DNA of 43,279 bases. It comes from an uncultured Spirochaetales bacterium. Its GTDB lineage: Bacteria; Spirochaetota; Spirochaetia; Sphaerochaetales; Sphaerochaetaceae. This document shows positions 1 to 6,617 of this stretch, piece by piece. The stretch spans positions 1 to 43,279 of the forward strand of contig CALXOO010000019.1 of the NCBI GenBank assembly GCA_944390045.1, in the 5' to 3' direction. The position numbers and the translations under genes are program-made. The notes beneath the pieces are model-generated. The model saw only the letters and a list, made by a program, of their open reading frames with translations. It did not search any database and had not been told where the DNA came from. The stretch's first letter is position 1, and the number at the start of each line of letters is the position of its first letter.

Positions 1-62
1 TGAAACGCTTCTTCGCCGATGGTACTGCGGCTTGTCCGTGGGAGAGTAGGTCGTCGCCAGGC
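1..62 (+). rRNA. rrf: 5S ribosomal RNA, 3' part
   Basis: The first ~60 bases read as the 3' half of a bacterial 5S rRNA: the CGATGGTACTGCG segment, the GGGAGAGTAGG loop E/helix IV segment and a 3' end in GCCAGGC that would pair with the missing 5' end. The 5' half lies outside the window, so the rest of an rRNA operon presumably precedes it. A run of eight T (63-70) follows directly. The exact 3' end is estimated. Confidence 0.9.
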
Positions 63-72
63 TTTTTTTTAT
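61..72 (+). terminator. rRNA operon terminator T-run
   Basis: Eight consecutive T (63-70) directly follow the 5S 3' end. The closing helix I of 5S rRNA would act as the hairpin, a common arrangement at the end of rRNA operons. The pairing partner lies outside the window, so the hairpin is inferred. Confidence 0.6.
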
Positions 73-115
73 CTTCTACCTCGCTTCCTTTTTCCTTTCA
101 TTGTTTTCATTGAAG

Positions 116-145
116 CGATATCGGTTTGTCATAAAACCGATATCG
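116..145. repeat. Perfect 12-bp inverted repeat with 6-nt loop
   Basis: CGATATCGGTTT (116-127) pairs perfectly with AAACCGATATCG (134-145) around the loop GTCATA. No T-run follows, so this is not a standard intrinsic terminator. The core GATATCG occurs again at about 172-178. It lies between the 5S rRNA and the GntR promoter in otherwise empty AT-rich DNA; it could be an operator or a transcript-end structure. The rest of 146-225 shows nothing recognisable. Confidence 0.6.
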
Positions 146-229
146 TTAATATCTTATATTCCAACTGATCTGATATCGAAGTACACCTGAATCGAATTAA
201 TAGTAAGTCCGAATACATCACGATAAAGT

Positions 230-294
230 GTATACATATCTTTTAAATAGGATAAAATTCACTTTTAAGAATATTTTTTCCTTGACAGGTATAC
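230..294. promoter_or_regulatory. Pair of GTATAC operator-like sites
   Basis: GTATACAT occurs at 230-237 and again at 289-296, 59 bp apart. The second copy lies inside the spacer of the predicted promoter at 282-310. Many FCD-class GntR regulators of uronate metabolism bind palindromes centred on GTATAC (the UxuR/ExuR type). These are therefore candidate autoregulatory sites for the downstream GntR protein. The match is to the core only. Confidence 0.4.
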
Positions 295-310
295 ATGGTG
301 AACTTAAAAT
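282..310 (+). promoter_or_regulatory. Sigma-70 promoter of the GntR-kduI unit
   Basis: TTGACA (282-287), a 17-bp spacer and TAAAAT (305-310) form a near-consensus promoter. Transcription would start near 317, giving a ~38-nt leader that contains the GAGG ribosome site used by the GntR gene. One of the GTATAC sites lies between the two boxes, so a bound repressor would block polymerase. Confidence 0.7.
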
Positions 311-354
311 TGAATAAGACTCAGTAAAATGCTTATTGCGTGAGGTACATCAAG

Positions 355-1023
355 GTGAGCAATGCAAAAGACATGGCAAGCATAATATATGAGGACATGA
401 GGGACCGCATACTGGATCTTTCTCTTGAGCCCGGTTCTCCGATCAGTGAGGCTGAGATCTGTGAGAAGTATGATGCTTCCCGGACTCCGGTGCGCACTGC
501 CTTCCACAGACTTGCCGACCAGGGACTGATTGAGCTTCTGCCTTATCAGCAGTCCACTGTCTCCCTTATCGACATGGAACGTGTCAAGGAGTTCATATAC
601 GCACGTGTTGCCATTGAGTCAAATGTCATCACGGATTTCATCAGCCACTATCAGCCGCTGCTTGTTGAGGACATAAGCCACCTGATCCGCAAGCAGCAGA
701 TCACAATGCAGGAGGAGACCTTCCGGGCCCAGGACTTCTACTATCTGGATGTCCAGATGCACGAAATCTGGTTCGCCAGCGAGAAAAAGCTTGCCCTGTG
801 GAAGATGTTCAACGTTTCCAGTGACTATACAAGAGTCAGAATCCTTGATATCAAGGAGGAGAAGGATTATCAGGCCATTCTCGATGACCACGTCGAGCTG
901 ATCCAGGCAATCCGTGACAGGAATGTGGATGCGGTCCATCCGATCATCTCCCGCCACCTTAACGGAGGCGTGAGGAGGATTGAGGAGCGCATGAACGACA
1001 AGATCAAAAAATACTTCAAGTAG
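355..1023 (+). CDS. GntR family (FCD domain) transcriptional regulator
   Basis: DNA-binding repressor/activator of the GntR family, FadR/UxuR branch. The N-terminal ~70 residues form the winged helix-turn-helix (ISEAEICEKYDASRTPVRTA followed by a GLIELLP wing). The remainder is an all-helical FCD ligand domain with the usual Asp and His metal/ligand positions. I start at GTG 355 because GAGG (342-345) lies 9 nt upstream; the in-frame GTG at 340 has no site. The gene lies 14 nt upstream of kduI behind the same promoter, so the likely inducer is a uronate breakdown product such as a keto-deoxy-gluconate intermediate. That ligand is inferred from the neighbour, not from the protein. Confidence 0.85.
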   Translation: MSNAKDMASIIYEDMRDRILDLSLEPGSPISEAEICEKYDASRTPVRTAFHRLADQGLIELLPYQQSTVSLIDMERVKEFIYARVAIESNVITDFISHYQPLLVEDISHLIRKQQITMQEETFRAQDFYYLDVQMHEIWFASEKKLALWKMFNVSSDYTRVRILDIKEEKDYQAILDDHVELIQAIRDRNVDAVHPIISRHLNGGVRRIEERMNDKIKKYFK

Positions 1024-1037
1024 AAAGGAGTTTTTAT

Positions 1038-1880
1038 ATGGATATCCGCTATTCAACTGGAAAGGAGCCCTTCACAAGGATGAACACCGAGGAACTGAGG
1101 AAGGAGTTCCTCATCCAGAACATCTTCAACAAGGATGATGTCTCCTGTGTCTATTCACACGTCGACAGAATCGTCACAATGGGTGCAATGCCTGTTGATG
1201 AAGAGGTCAACCTGGAGAAGAACATCGACCCCTGGAAGAACTTTGGTGTCAACTATCTTCTTGAGAGAAGGGAACTTGGAACCATCAACATCGGTGGAGA
1301 CGGTGTCGTCAAGGCTGATGGAAAGGAATATGTCGTAAAGAACTATGACGCTCTCTATCTCCCGATGGGCACGAAGGAAGTCACATTCCGCTCTCTGGAC
1401 AAGACCAGGCCTGCGAAGTTCTACATCCTCACCTGTCCGGCTCACAAGAGCTGCCCTGTGACGCTCATTCCCTATGAGAAGGCGATCCACAAGCACCTGG
1501 GCTCTCTCAAGGATTCCAATGAGAGGACAATCAACCAGTACATCCATCCGGACATTCTCGAGACCTGCCAGCTCTCCATGGGTCTGACTCACCTTGAGGA
1601 AGGAAGTGTATGGAACACAATGCCTGCCCATACTCATGAGAGGAGAATGGAGGTTTACTTCTATTTCGACATCCCTGAGAACCAGTGTGTCTTCCACTTC
1701 ATGGGAGAGCCCGGCGAGACACGCCACATCGTCATGCACAATGATGAGGCAGTCATCAACCCCAGCTGGTCCATCCACTCCGGCTGCGGCACGACCAACT
1801 ACACATTCATCTGGGGAATGTGCGGAGAGAACAGGGCCTACGACGATCAGGACTGGATCAAGACTGAGGACCTGCGCTAG
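1038..1880 (+). CDS. kduI: 5-keto-4-deoxyuronate isomerase (KduI)
   Basis: Cytoplasmic cupin isomerase that converts 4-deoxy-L-threo-5-hexosulose uronate to 3-deoxy-D-glycero-2,5-hexodiulosonate during breakdown of pectin and other uronate polymers. The 280-residue length is normal for the family. The metal site is visible as H198 and H200 in PAHTHERRMEVYFYF, E205, and H247 in WSIHSGCG. The start is fixed by AAGGAG (1025-1030), 7 nt before ATG 1038. It is cotranscribed with the GntR regulator upstream and followed by a strong terminator (1901-1933). KduD and the rest of the pathway are not in the window. Confidence 0.95.
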   Translation: MDIRYSTGKEPFTRMNTEELRKEFLIQNIFNKDDVSCVYSHVDRIVTMGAMPVDEEVNLEKNIDPWKNFGVNYLLERRELGTINIGGDGVVKADGKEYVVKNYDALYLPMGTKEVTFRSLDKTRPAKFYILTCPAHKSCPVTLIPYEKAIHKHLGSLKDSNERTINQYIHPDILETCQLSMGLTHLEEGSVWNTMPAHTHERRMEVYFYFDIPENQCVFHFMGEPGETRHIVMHNDEAVINPSWSIHSGCGTTNYTFIWGMCGENRAYDDQDWIKTEDLR

Positions 1881-1900
1881 CCTCGCCGCATGAGGCACAG

Positions 1901-1933
1901 GGGACGGACTGCAACAGTTCCGTCCCTTTTTTT
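1901..1933 (+). terminator. Intrinsic terminator after kduI
   Basis: GGGACGGACTG (1901-1911) pairs with CAGTTCCGTCCC (1915-1926; one bulged T) around a 3-nt loop, followed by seven T (1927-1933). A textbook rho-independent terminator that separates the uronate unit from azlCD. Confidence 0.9.
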
Positions 1934-1944
1934 GGGGGTTGAAG

Positions 1945-2655
1945 ATGGACAGGGGAAGACGATATGCCTTCACCCGGGGGATGAGTAGCGGCATTCCGAT
2001 ATCGGCGGGCTACTTCGCTGTCTCATTCTCTCTTGGGATACTTATGAGGAACAGCGGACTGGATCCGCTTGAGGGGCTGGTGATGAGCCTGCTGAACAAC
2101 ACAAGCGCCGGAGAGGCTGCCGCGCTTGGCATCATTGCCTCAGGAGGCAGCTATGCGGAGCTTGCCCTGAACCAGCTTGTCATAAACCTGCGCTATTTTC
2201 TGATGAGCGCAGCGCTCACTGTCCATTTCGCAAAGGATCTTCCGCTGCACAGCCGGCTGCTTGTCGGCTTTGACGTGACTGATGAGATCTTCGCCACACT
2301 TGTGGCGCAGGAGCGTCCTGTGAGCGAGTACTTCGCGTACGGGCTGTTTGTCGTGACGATCCCCGGCTGGGCCGCCGGAACCACGCTGGGCATCATCTTC
2401 GGCGACATACTGCCGGCTTCAGTCGTGTCAGCCCTCTCAGTCGCGCTGTATGCGATGTTCCTTGCGGTTGTCATTCCGCCTGCTGTCAGGGACAAAAGGA
2501 TTCTCGTCCTCGTGCTTGTCTCAATGCTCTCAAGCCTGGTGTTTTCACTTGAGCCGCTTTCCTCCCACATCAGTGAGGGGATGAGGATCATCATCCTCAC
2601 TCTTGCGCTTTCCGCAATTGCCGCACTGGTCTGGCCGGAAGGGGAGGAGGAGTGA
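1945..2655 (+). CDS. azlC: AzlC family branched-chain amino acid exporter, large subunit
   Basis: Inner-membrane protein of the AzlC family, the large subunit of an AzlCD exporter for branched-chain amino acids and their analogues. The N-terminal region FTRGMSSGIPISAGYFAVSFSLGIL and the conserved ALNQLVINLRYFLMS segment are typical, and most of the rest is hydrophobic helix. ATG 1945 is preferred over the in-frame TTG 1939 because a GGGGG tract (1934-1938) lies just upstream. The stop overlaps the azlD start (TGATG). Substrate assignment is by family only. Confidence 0.88.
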   Translation: MDRGRRYAFTRGMSSGIPISAGYFAVSFSLGILMRNSGLDPLEGLVMSLLNNTSAGEAAALGIIASGGSYAELALNQLVINLRYFLMSAALTVHFAKDLPLHSRLLVGFDVTDEIFATLVAQERPVSEYFAYGLFVVTIPGWAAGTTLGIIFGDILPASVVSALSVALYAMFLAVVIPPAVRDKRILVLVLVSMLSSLVFSLEPLSSHISEGMRIIILTLALSAIAALVWPEGEEE

Positions 2656-2957
2656 TGCGCAACACTTATGTCTGCATTCTGGTAATGGCTCTTGTGACCT
2701 ATCTTGTCAGGGTCATTCCGCTTGTCTTCTTTCATGGAGGAATAAAGAGCCGCTTCATCAGGAGTTTCCTCCACTACGTTCCCTATGTGACCCTTTCCGT
2801 CATGACATTTCCCGCGATTATCACGGCCAGCGGAAATCCGCTTTCCGGACTTGTGGGGCTTGCCGTAGCGGTGGCCGTCTCAGTCTGGAAAGGTTCCCTG
2901 CCTCTTGTAGCTGCCTTCTGCTGTCTCTCCGTATACATCTCGTCGCTTGTGCTGTGA
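2655..2957 (+). CDS. azlD: AzlD family branched-chain amino acid exporter, small subunit
   Basis: Short (100 aa) membrane protein with three to four hydrophobic helices; RVIPLVFF near residue 20 and RSFLHYVPYVTLSVMTFP are AzlD hallmarks. It pairs with AzlC in the membrane to form the exporter. Start at ATG 2655, which overlaps the azlC stop; GGGGAGGAGG immediately upstream (2641-2650) serves as ribosome site and implies translational coupling. The 63 nt after it hold the promoter of the next gene. Confidence 0.85.
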   Translation: MRNTYVCILVMALVTYLVRVIPLVFFHGGIKSRFIRSFLHYVPYVTLSVMTFPAIITASGNPLSGLVGLAVAVAVSVWKGSLPLVAAFCCLSVYISSLVL

Positions 2958-2985
2958 ACTGCTGCTGGAAGAGCTGCCGGCATCA

Positions 2986-3014
2986 TTGTTGCCGTACCCG
3001 CTCTGTGCTAATAT
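2986..3014 (+). promoter_or_regulatory. Promoter of the DegT-like/nadK/recN unit, apparently leaderless
   Basis: TTGTTG (2986-2991), 17-bp spacer, TAATAT (3009-3014) with an extended -10 TGC just before it. Only six bases separate the -10 from ATG 3021, so transcription should begin at or next to the start codon. No Shine-Dalgarno sequence precedes that ATG. Confidence 0.5.
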
Positions 3015-3020
3015 GTCGGC

Positions 3021-4082
3021 ATGGCCCTAATCAGATTTTTCAAGCCCACACTGAGACGGAAGGACATGGATGCGGTTCTTCAGACAATGGTCGATGAGAA
3101 GATCGGTCCGGGAGAGCGGAGGAAGGAGTTCCTCAAGCAGCTGGCAGCCTGTCTAGGTCTCAAGGCCGGCGTCAGCGACAGGTCTTACCCATCTGCCCTC
3201 GCGACATCTTTGAAGGCAATTGGCGTAAAGGCCGGCGACAAGGTCATTGTCAGCGTCCTCTCTCCTGAAATCTACAGGACCGTCATAGAATCACTCGGTG
3301 CGGAAATGCTGCTTGCCGACATCTCTGCCGAGACCGGCTGCCTGAGTCAGGAATCCATCAGCCGCGCCTTTGAGAAAGGCGGCAGCGCAATCCTTCTGCA
3401 TGAGCCGGTCGGACAGCTTCCTCTTGGACTGGACAATGTCAGGGACCTCGGACTTCCCATCGTTGAGGACATCACGCAGTCCTTCGGCTCCAGAATGGTC
3501 GAGGGCAGCGGAGATGATGCGGTCGTGACCTTTGCTCCGGGCAGAATCGGAGACATTGTAGTCTGTGCCTTTGAGGAGGACTCGATTATATCAACCGCCG
3601 GCGGAGCTGCAATTCTCACAAAATACGATTCGAGACTTGATGAGCTCAAGAAGCTTTCAGCTGTCTACAGTCCGTACAACGACCTTCCGGACATGAACGC
3701 GGCACTTGGAATCATCCAGCTTGCAGGCCTTGATGCCCTGCTTGAGAGAAGGGGAGAGCTGTACAAGATGTTCCTCCAGTCCATTATGAAGACAGAGCAC
3801 AAGGTCTTCGGCCTGAAGAGTGTTGACTTCCAGTCAAACGGTTATGTCTTTCCGGTAGTGGTCAACTCGCGTACGGATGACTGCATATCATTCGCGAACC
3901 ATCATGATGTCAGCTGCAAGCGGACTTTCTCAAAGACTGTCGGGATTCACTATCAGGAGCGTTTTGATCTCTTTCCCAATGCAATAGGCGCACTGAACAG
4001 AGGCCTGTCGTTCCCGCTTTATCCCTTCCTGCAGCAGAAGGATACAGAGGCACTGAACAAGGTGCTCTCACACCTGCCCTGA
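3021..4082 (+). CDS. DegT/DnrJ/EryC1 aminotransferase-fold protein lacking the PLP lysine
   Basis: Fold type I PLP-enzyme-like protein of the DegT/DnrJ/EryC1/StrS (sugar aminotransferase) family, 353 aa against a usual ~370-390. Recognisable parts are the early segment around GPGERRKEFLKQLAACLG, the PIVEDITQSFGS segment with the pyridine-binding Asp (D150) and Gln, and the late segment YNDLPDMNAALGIIQLAGLD. The motif that normally carries the Schiff-base lysine (consensus ...TKN...GGA..T) reads FEEDSIISTAGGAAILT (184-200), with Glu/Asp where Lys is expected. It is therefore probably not a working aminotransferase. It starts a unit with nadK (gap 10 nt). Its role is unknown; a PLP-independent or structural role is possible. 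Confidence 0.7.
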   Translation: MALIRFFKPTLRRKDMDAVLQTMVDEKIGPGERRKEFLKQLAACLGLKAGVSDRSYPSALATSLKAIGVKAGDKVIVSVLSPEIYRTVIESLGAEMLLADISAETGCLSQESISRAFEKGGSAILLHEPVGQLPLGLDNVRDLGLPIVEDITQSFGSRMVEGSGDDAVVTFAPGRIGDIVVCAFEEDSIISTAGGAAILTKYDSRLDELKKLSAVYSPYNDLPDMNAALGIIQLAGLDALLERRGELYKMFLQSIMKTEHKVFGLKSVDFQSNGYVFPVVVNSRTDDCISFANHHDVSCKRTFSKTVGIHYQERFDLFPNAIGALNRGLSFPLYPFLQQKDTEALNKVLSHLP

Positions 4083-4092
4083 GGAGTATGCG

Positions 4093-4944
4093 ATGGAAGT
4101 CAGGAATGTCGTTATAATTGCCAATCTCTGGAAGAGCGACAGCATGCTGGTCGCCGGCCAGATAAGGGAATATCTGGAATCAAGCGGCCGCCATGTGGAT
4201 GTCTTCATGACGGAGAATCTGGACGAGAAACTGGACATCTCCATCAGGACAGACCTGCTCATCAGTGTCGGAGGAGACGGCACAGTGCTTTACTGTGCGC
4301 GTCTGGTTCAGGACCTGGGAATCCCGATTCTGGCAGTCAACCTCGGCACCTTCGGCTTCATAACCGAGATTTCCTGTGATGAGTGGAAGGCGGCACTGGA
4401 TGATGTCATCGCCGACAGGGAGAGGATATCGCGCCGGCTTATGCTGAAGGTGAGTGTGCTGAGATCAGGATCCCGCATCTTCCAGTGTCAGGGACTGAAT
4501 GAGGCTGTCGTCACAAGTGCCGGCGTGGCAAAGGTTGTCAATCTCGATCTGTATATTGGACGGACCCGGGCCGGAACCTTCCGCTGTGACGGCATCATCA
4601 TCGCGACTCCGACCGGTAGCACCGGCTATTCTCTTGCCGCAGGTGGCCCGATTCTCGACAGTGAGATGAGCGCGCTCATCATAACCCCTGTCTGCCCGTT
4701 CACGCTTTCGAACCGACCGCTGGTGCTGGGTGCGAATGAGGTTATAACAATGAAAGTTGACGAGGGGCAGCGGACAGACCTGATGCTGACCGTGGACGGT
4801 CAGCAGTACTGCGACCTGAAGGAGGGTGACGACATTGTTGTCGAGAAAAGCAGGTCCCGTGCCCTTCTGATCGCGAGCAGCGTAAGAAACTACACCCAGG
4901 TTCTGAGCAGCAAGCTCAACTGGTCCGGAGGCATGCATGCTTGA
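4093..4944 (+). CDS. nadK: NAD kinase
   Basis: Cytoplasmic ATP-NAD kinase that makes NADP. The 283-aa protein carries the GGDGT signature at residues 60-64, the LNEAVV substrate motif, and the glycine-rich TPTGSTGYSLAAGGPI segment. Length and order match the family. It lies between the DegT-like gene (10-nt gap, with GAGGAG upstream of the start) and recN, whose start codon lies inside the nadK end (8-nt overlap), indicating a coupled operon. nadK-recN adjacency is common in bacteria. Confidence 0.95.
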   Translation: MEVRNVVIIANLWKSDSMLVAGQIREYLESSGRHVDVFMTENLDEKLDISIRTDLLISVGGDGTVLYCARLVQDLGIPILAVNLGTFGFITEISCDEWKAALDDVIADRERISRRLMLKVSVLRSGSRIFQCQGLNEAVVTSAGVAKVVNLDLYIGRTRAGTFRCDGIIIATPTGSTGYSLAAGGPILDSEMSALIITPVCPFTLSNRPLVLGANEVITMKVDEGQRTDLMLTVDGQQYCDLKEGDDIVVEKSRSRALLIASSVRNYTQVLSSKLNWSGGMHA

Positions 4945-6595
4945 ACGTCTGGAAGTGAGAAACTATGTTCTGATCAAGTCTCTGGTCATGGAGTTCCCTG
5001 ACGGCTTTGCGGTGCTTACCGGTGAGACCGGCAGCGGAAAATCGATCATCCTAGGTGCCCTGGGACTCGTACTTGGCGAGAAGGCCCGTGCCGACATCGT
5101 CCGCCAGGGCGAGAAGGAGGCACATGTCGAGGCTCTCTTCTCATACCGCAGCGGCGGAGAGGTTGAGGCCTATCTCAAGTCCTGCGGACTGGACAGTGAG
5201 GACGGAGGGCTTTTCATCCAGCGCATCGTGCGGTCAAGCGGACGCTCGATAATGAGCGTGAACGGCTACTCAGTGAGCCGGGAACAGCTGGAGGAGCTTG
5301 GACGCATGCTGGTCGATGTCTCAAGCCAGCATGCCCACCAGTCTCTCCTGCGCCCATCCGTCCAGCTTTCCCTGCTGGACAAGGCGGCAAAGACAGGTGA
5401 GCTTCTTGCGTCTTACAGGAAAGCCTATGAAGCCTATAACGAGGCTCTTGCTGAGTCTGCCAGGCTGGTTGAGGAGAATGAGAAGGCCGGAAGAGAGGCC
5501 GATTACATCCGTTTCTGTCTGGATGAGATTGAGAAGGCGGATGTGAAGCCGGGTGAGGATGATGAGCTTGCCGATGAGCTGCGCAGGATCAGCCAGAGCG
5601 GCATGCTGACCGAGGAACTGGACGAGGCCCTTGAGCTGATGAGGGGCGGTAGTCAGAGTGGCGCACTCAGCACCCTCAACCACGCCCTGAACGCTGTCAG
5701 GAAGGCCATGAAGGCGGATCCTTCTCTCGAGTCATATGCAGGGCGCATTGAGTCTGCCTCGATTGAGATTGAGGACATCGCGGCCTCTCTGGGTGATTAC
5801 CTTTCAGGCCTGAGCTTCAGCGAGGATGAGCTTGAGGAAAAGAACGCCCGGCTTTCCTTGCTCCAGCGGATGAAAAAGAAATACGGTGGCTCGCTGGAAG
5901 CCGTCCTGTCCAAGAGGGATGAGTTCAGGTCAGCCCTTGAGACCATAGAGAATTTTGAGGATCTGTTGAAAGAGAACGCTAAGAAGGTCGTGCGCTGCCG
6001 CGAAGAGATGAATGCACTTGGCAGCAAGCTGACCGGGATGCGTACCAGGTGCGCCTCTGCGCTGGAGAAGTCCATCATGGACAAACTGTCCGGCCTTGGG
6101 CTCAGAAATGCCTGTTTCAGGATCGCAGTGGGGGGCAGGGAGGCCTCGCCTTCCGGCTTTGATGATGTCGTCTTCCTCCTGGCGGCGAACAGGGGAGAGA
6201 AGGAAGGTCCGATAAGCCAGGTTGCCTCAGGCGGAGAGCTGAGCCGCATCATGCTCGCAGTCAAGAGCGCACTGAGTGCGGAGGATGAAGTCGAGACCCT
6301 GCTCTTTGACGAGATTGACAGCGGGCTCGGCGGTACGGTTGCGAACAGTGTCGCAAAAGAGCTTGAGACTCTCAGCCGGAGTCATCAGGTCATTGCGATC
6401 AGTCATCTTGCGCAGATAGCCGCGAAGGCCGGCACGCACTTCCTCGTCAACAAGACGGAGGAGGGTGACAGGACTGTCTCCACTATTGGGGAGATCAGCG
6501 GGGAAGAGCGGGTGGATGAGATCGCCCGGCTCCTTTCCGGTGAGGTCGGAAAACTCTCAAGGGAGCATGCCAGGAGCCTGCTGGGCAAAAAGTAA
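4937..6595 (+). CDS. recN: DNA repair protein RecN
   Basis: SMC-like ATPase that acts in recombinational repair of double-strand breaks. Walker A GETGSGKS lies at residues 29-36; SSQHAHQSLL follows the first ATPase half; a long charged coiled-coil region occupies the middle; the C-terminal half has the ABC signature VASGGELSRIMLA and Walker B TLLFDEIDSGLGG. 552 aa is the normal length. It overlaps nadK by 8 nt and ends in a convergent junction with the GH57 gene. No LexA box can be asserted for this unit. Confidence 0.95.
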   Translation: MLERLEVRNYVLIKSLVMEFPDGFAVLTGETGSGKSIILGALGLVLGEKARADIVRQGEKEAHVEALFSYRSGGEVEAYLKSCGLDSEDGGLFIQRIVRSSGRSIMSVNGYSVSREQLEELGRMLVDVSSQHAHQSLLRPSVQLSLLDKAAKTGELLASYRKAYEAYNEALAESARLVEENEKAGREADYIRFCLDEIEKADVKPGEDDELADELRRISQSGMLTEELDEALELMRGGSQSGALSTLNHALNAVRKAMKADPSLESYAGRIESASIEIEDIAASLGDYLSGLSFSEDELEEKNARLSLLQRMKKKYGGSLEAVLSKRDEFRSALETIENFEDLLKENAKKVVRCREEMNALGSKLTGMRTRCASALEKSIMDKLSGLGLRNACFRIAVGGREASPSGFDDVVFLLAANRGEKEGPISQVASGGELSRIMLAVKSALSAEDEVETLLFDEIDSGLGGTVANSVAKELETLSRSHQVIAISHLAQIAAKAGTHFLVNKTEEGDRTVSTIGEISGEERVDEIARLLSGEVGKLSREHARSLLGKK

Positions 6596-6612
6596 GGGGG
6601 CCGGAGCCCCCC
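6596..6612. terminator. Short GC hairpin between convergent genes
   Basis: GGGGGC (6596-6601) can pair with GCCCCC (6606-6611) across a 4-nt loop. There is no strong T-run on the plus strand; on the minus strand the sequence continues into TTACTTTTTG. It probably marks the recN/GH57 transcript ends, but weakly. Confidence 0.4.
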
Positions 6613-6617
6613 TGCTG

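Noticed and set aside
1155..1994. 279-codon open frame on the minus strand
   Set aside because: Antisense to kduI and running through its terminator hairpin; no family match.
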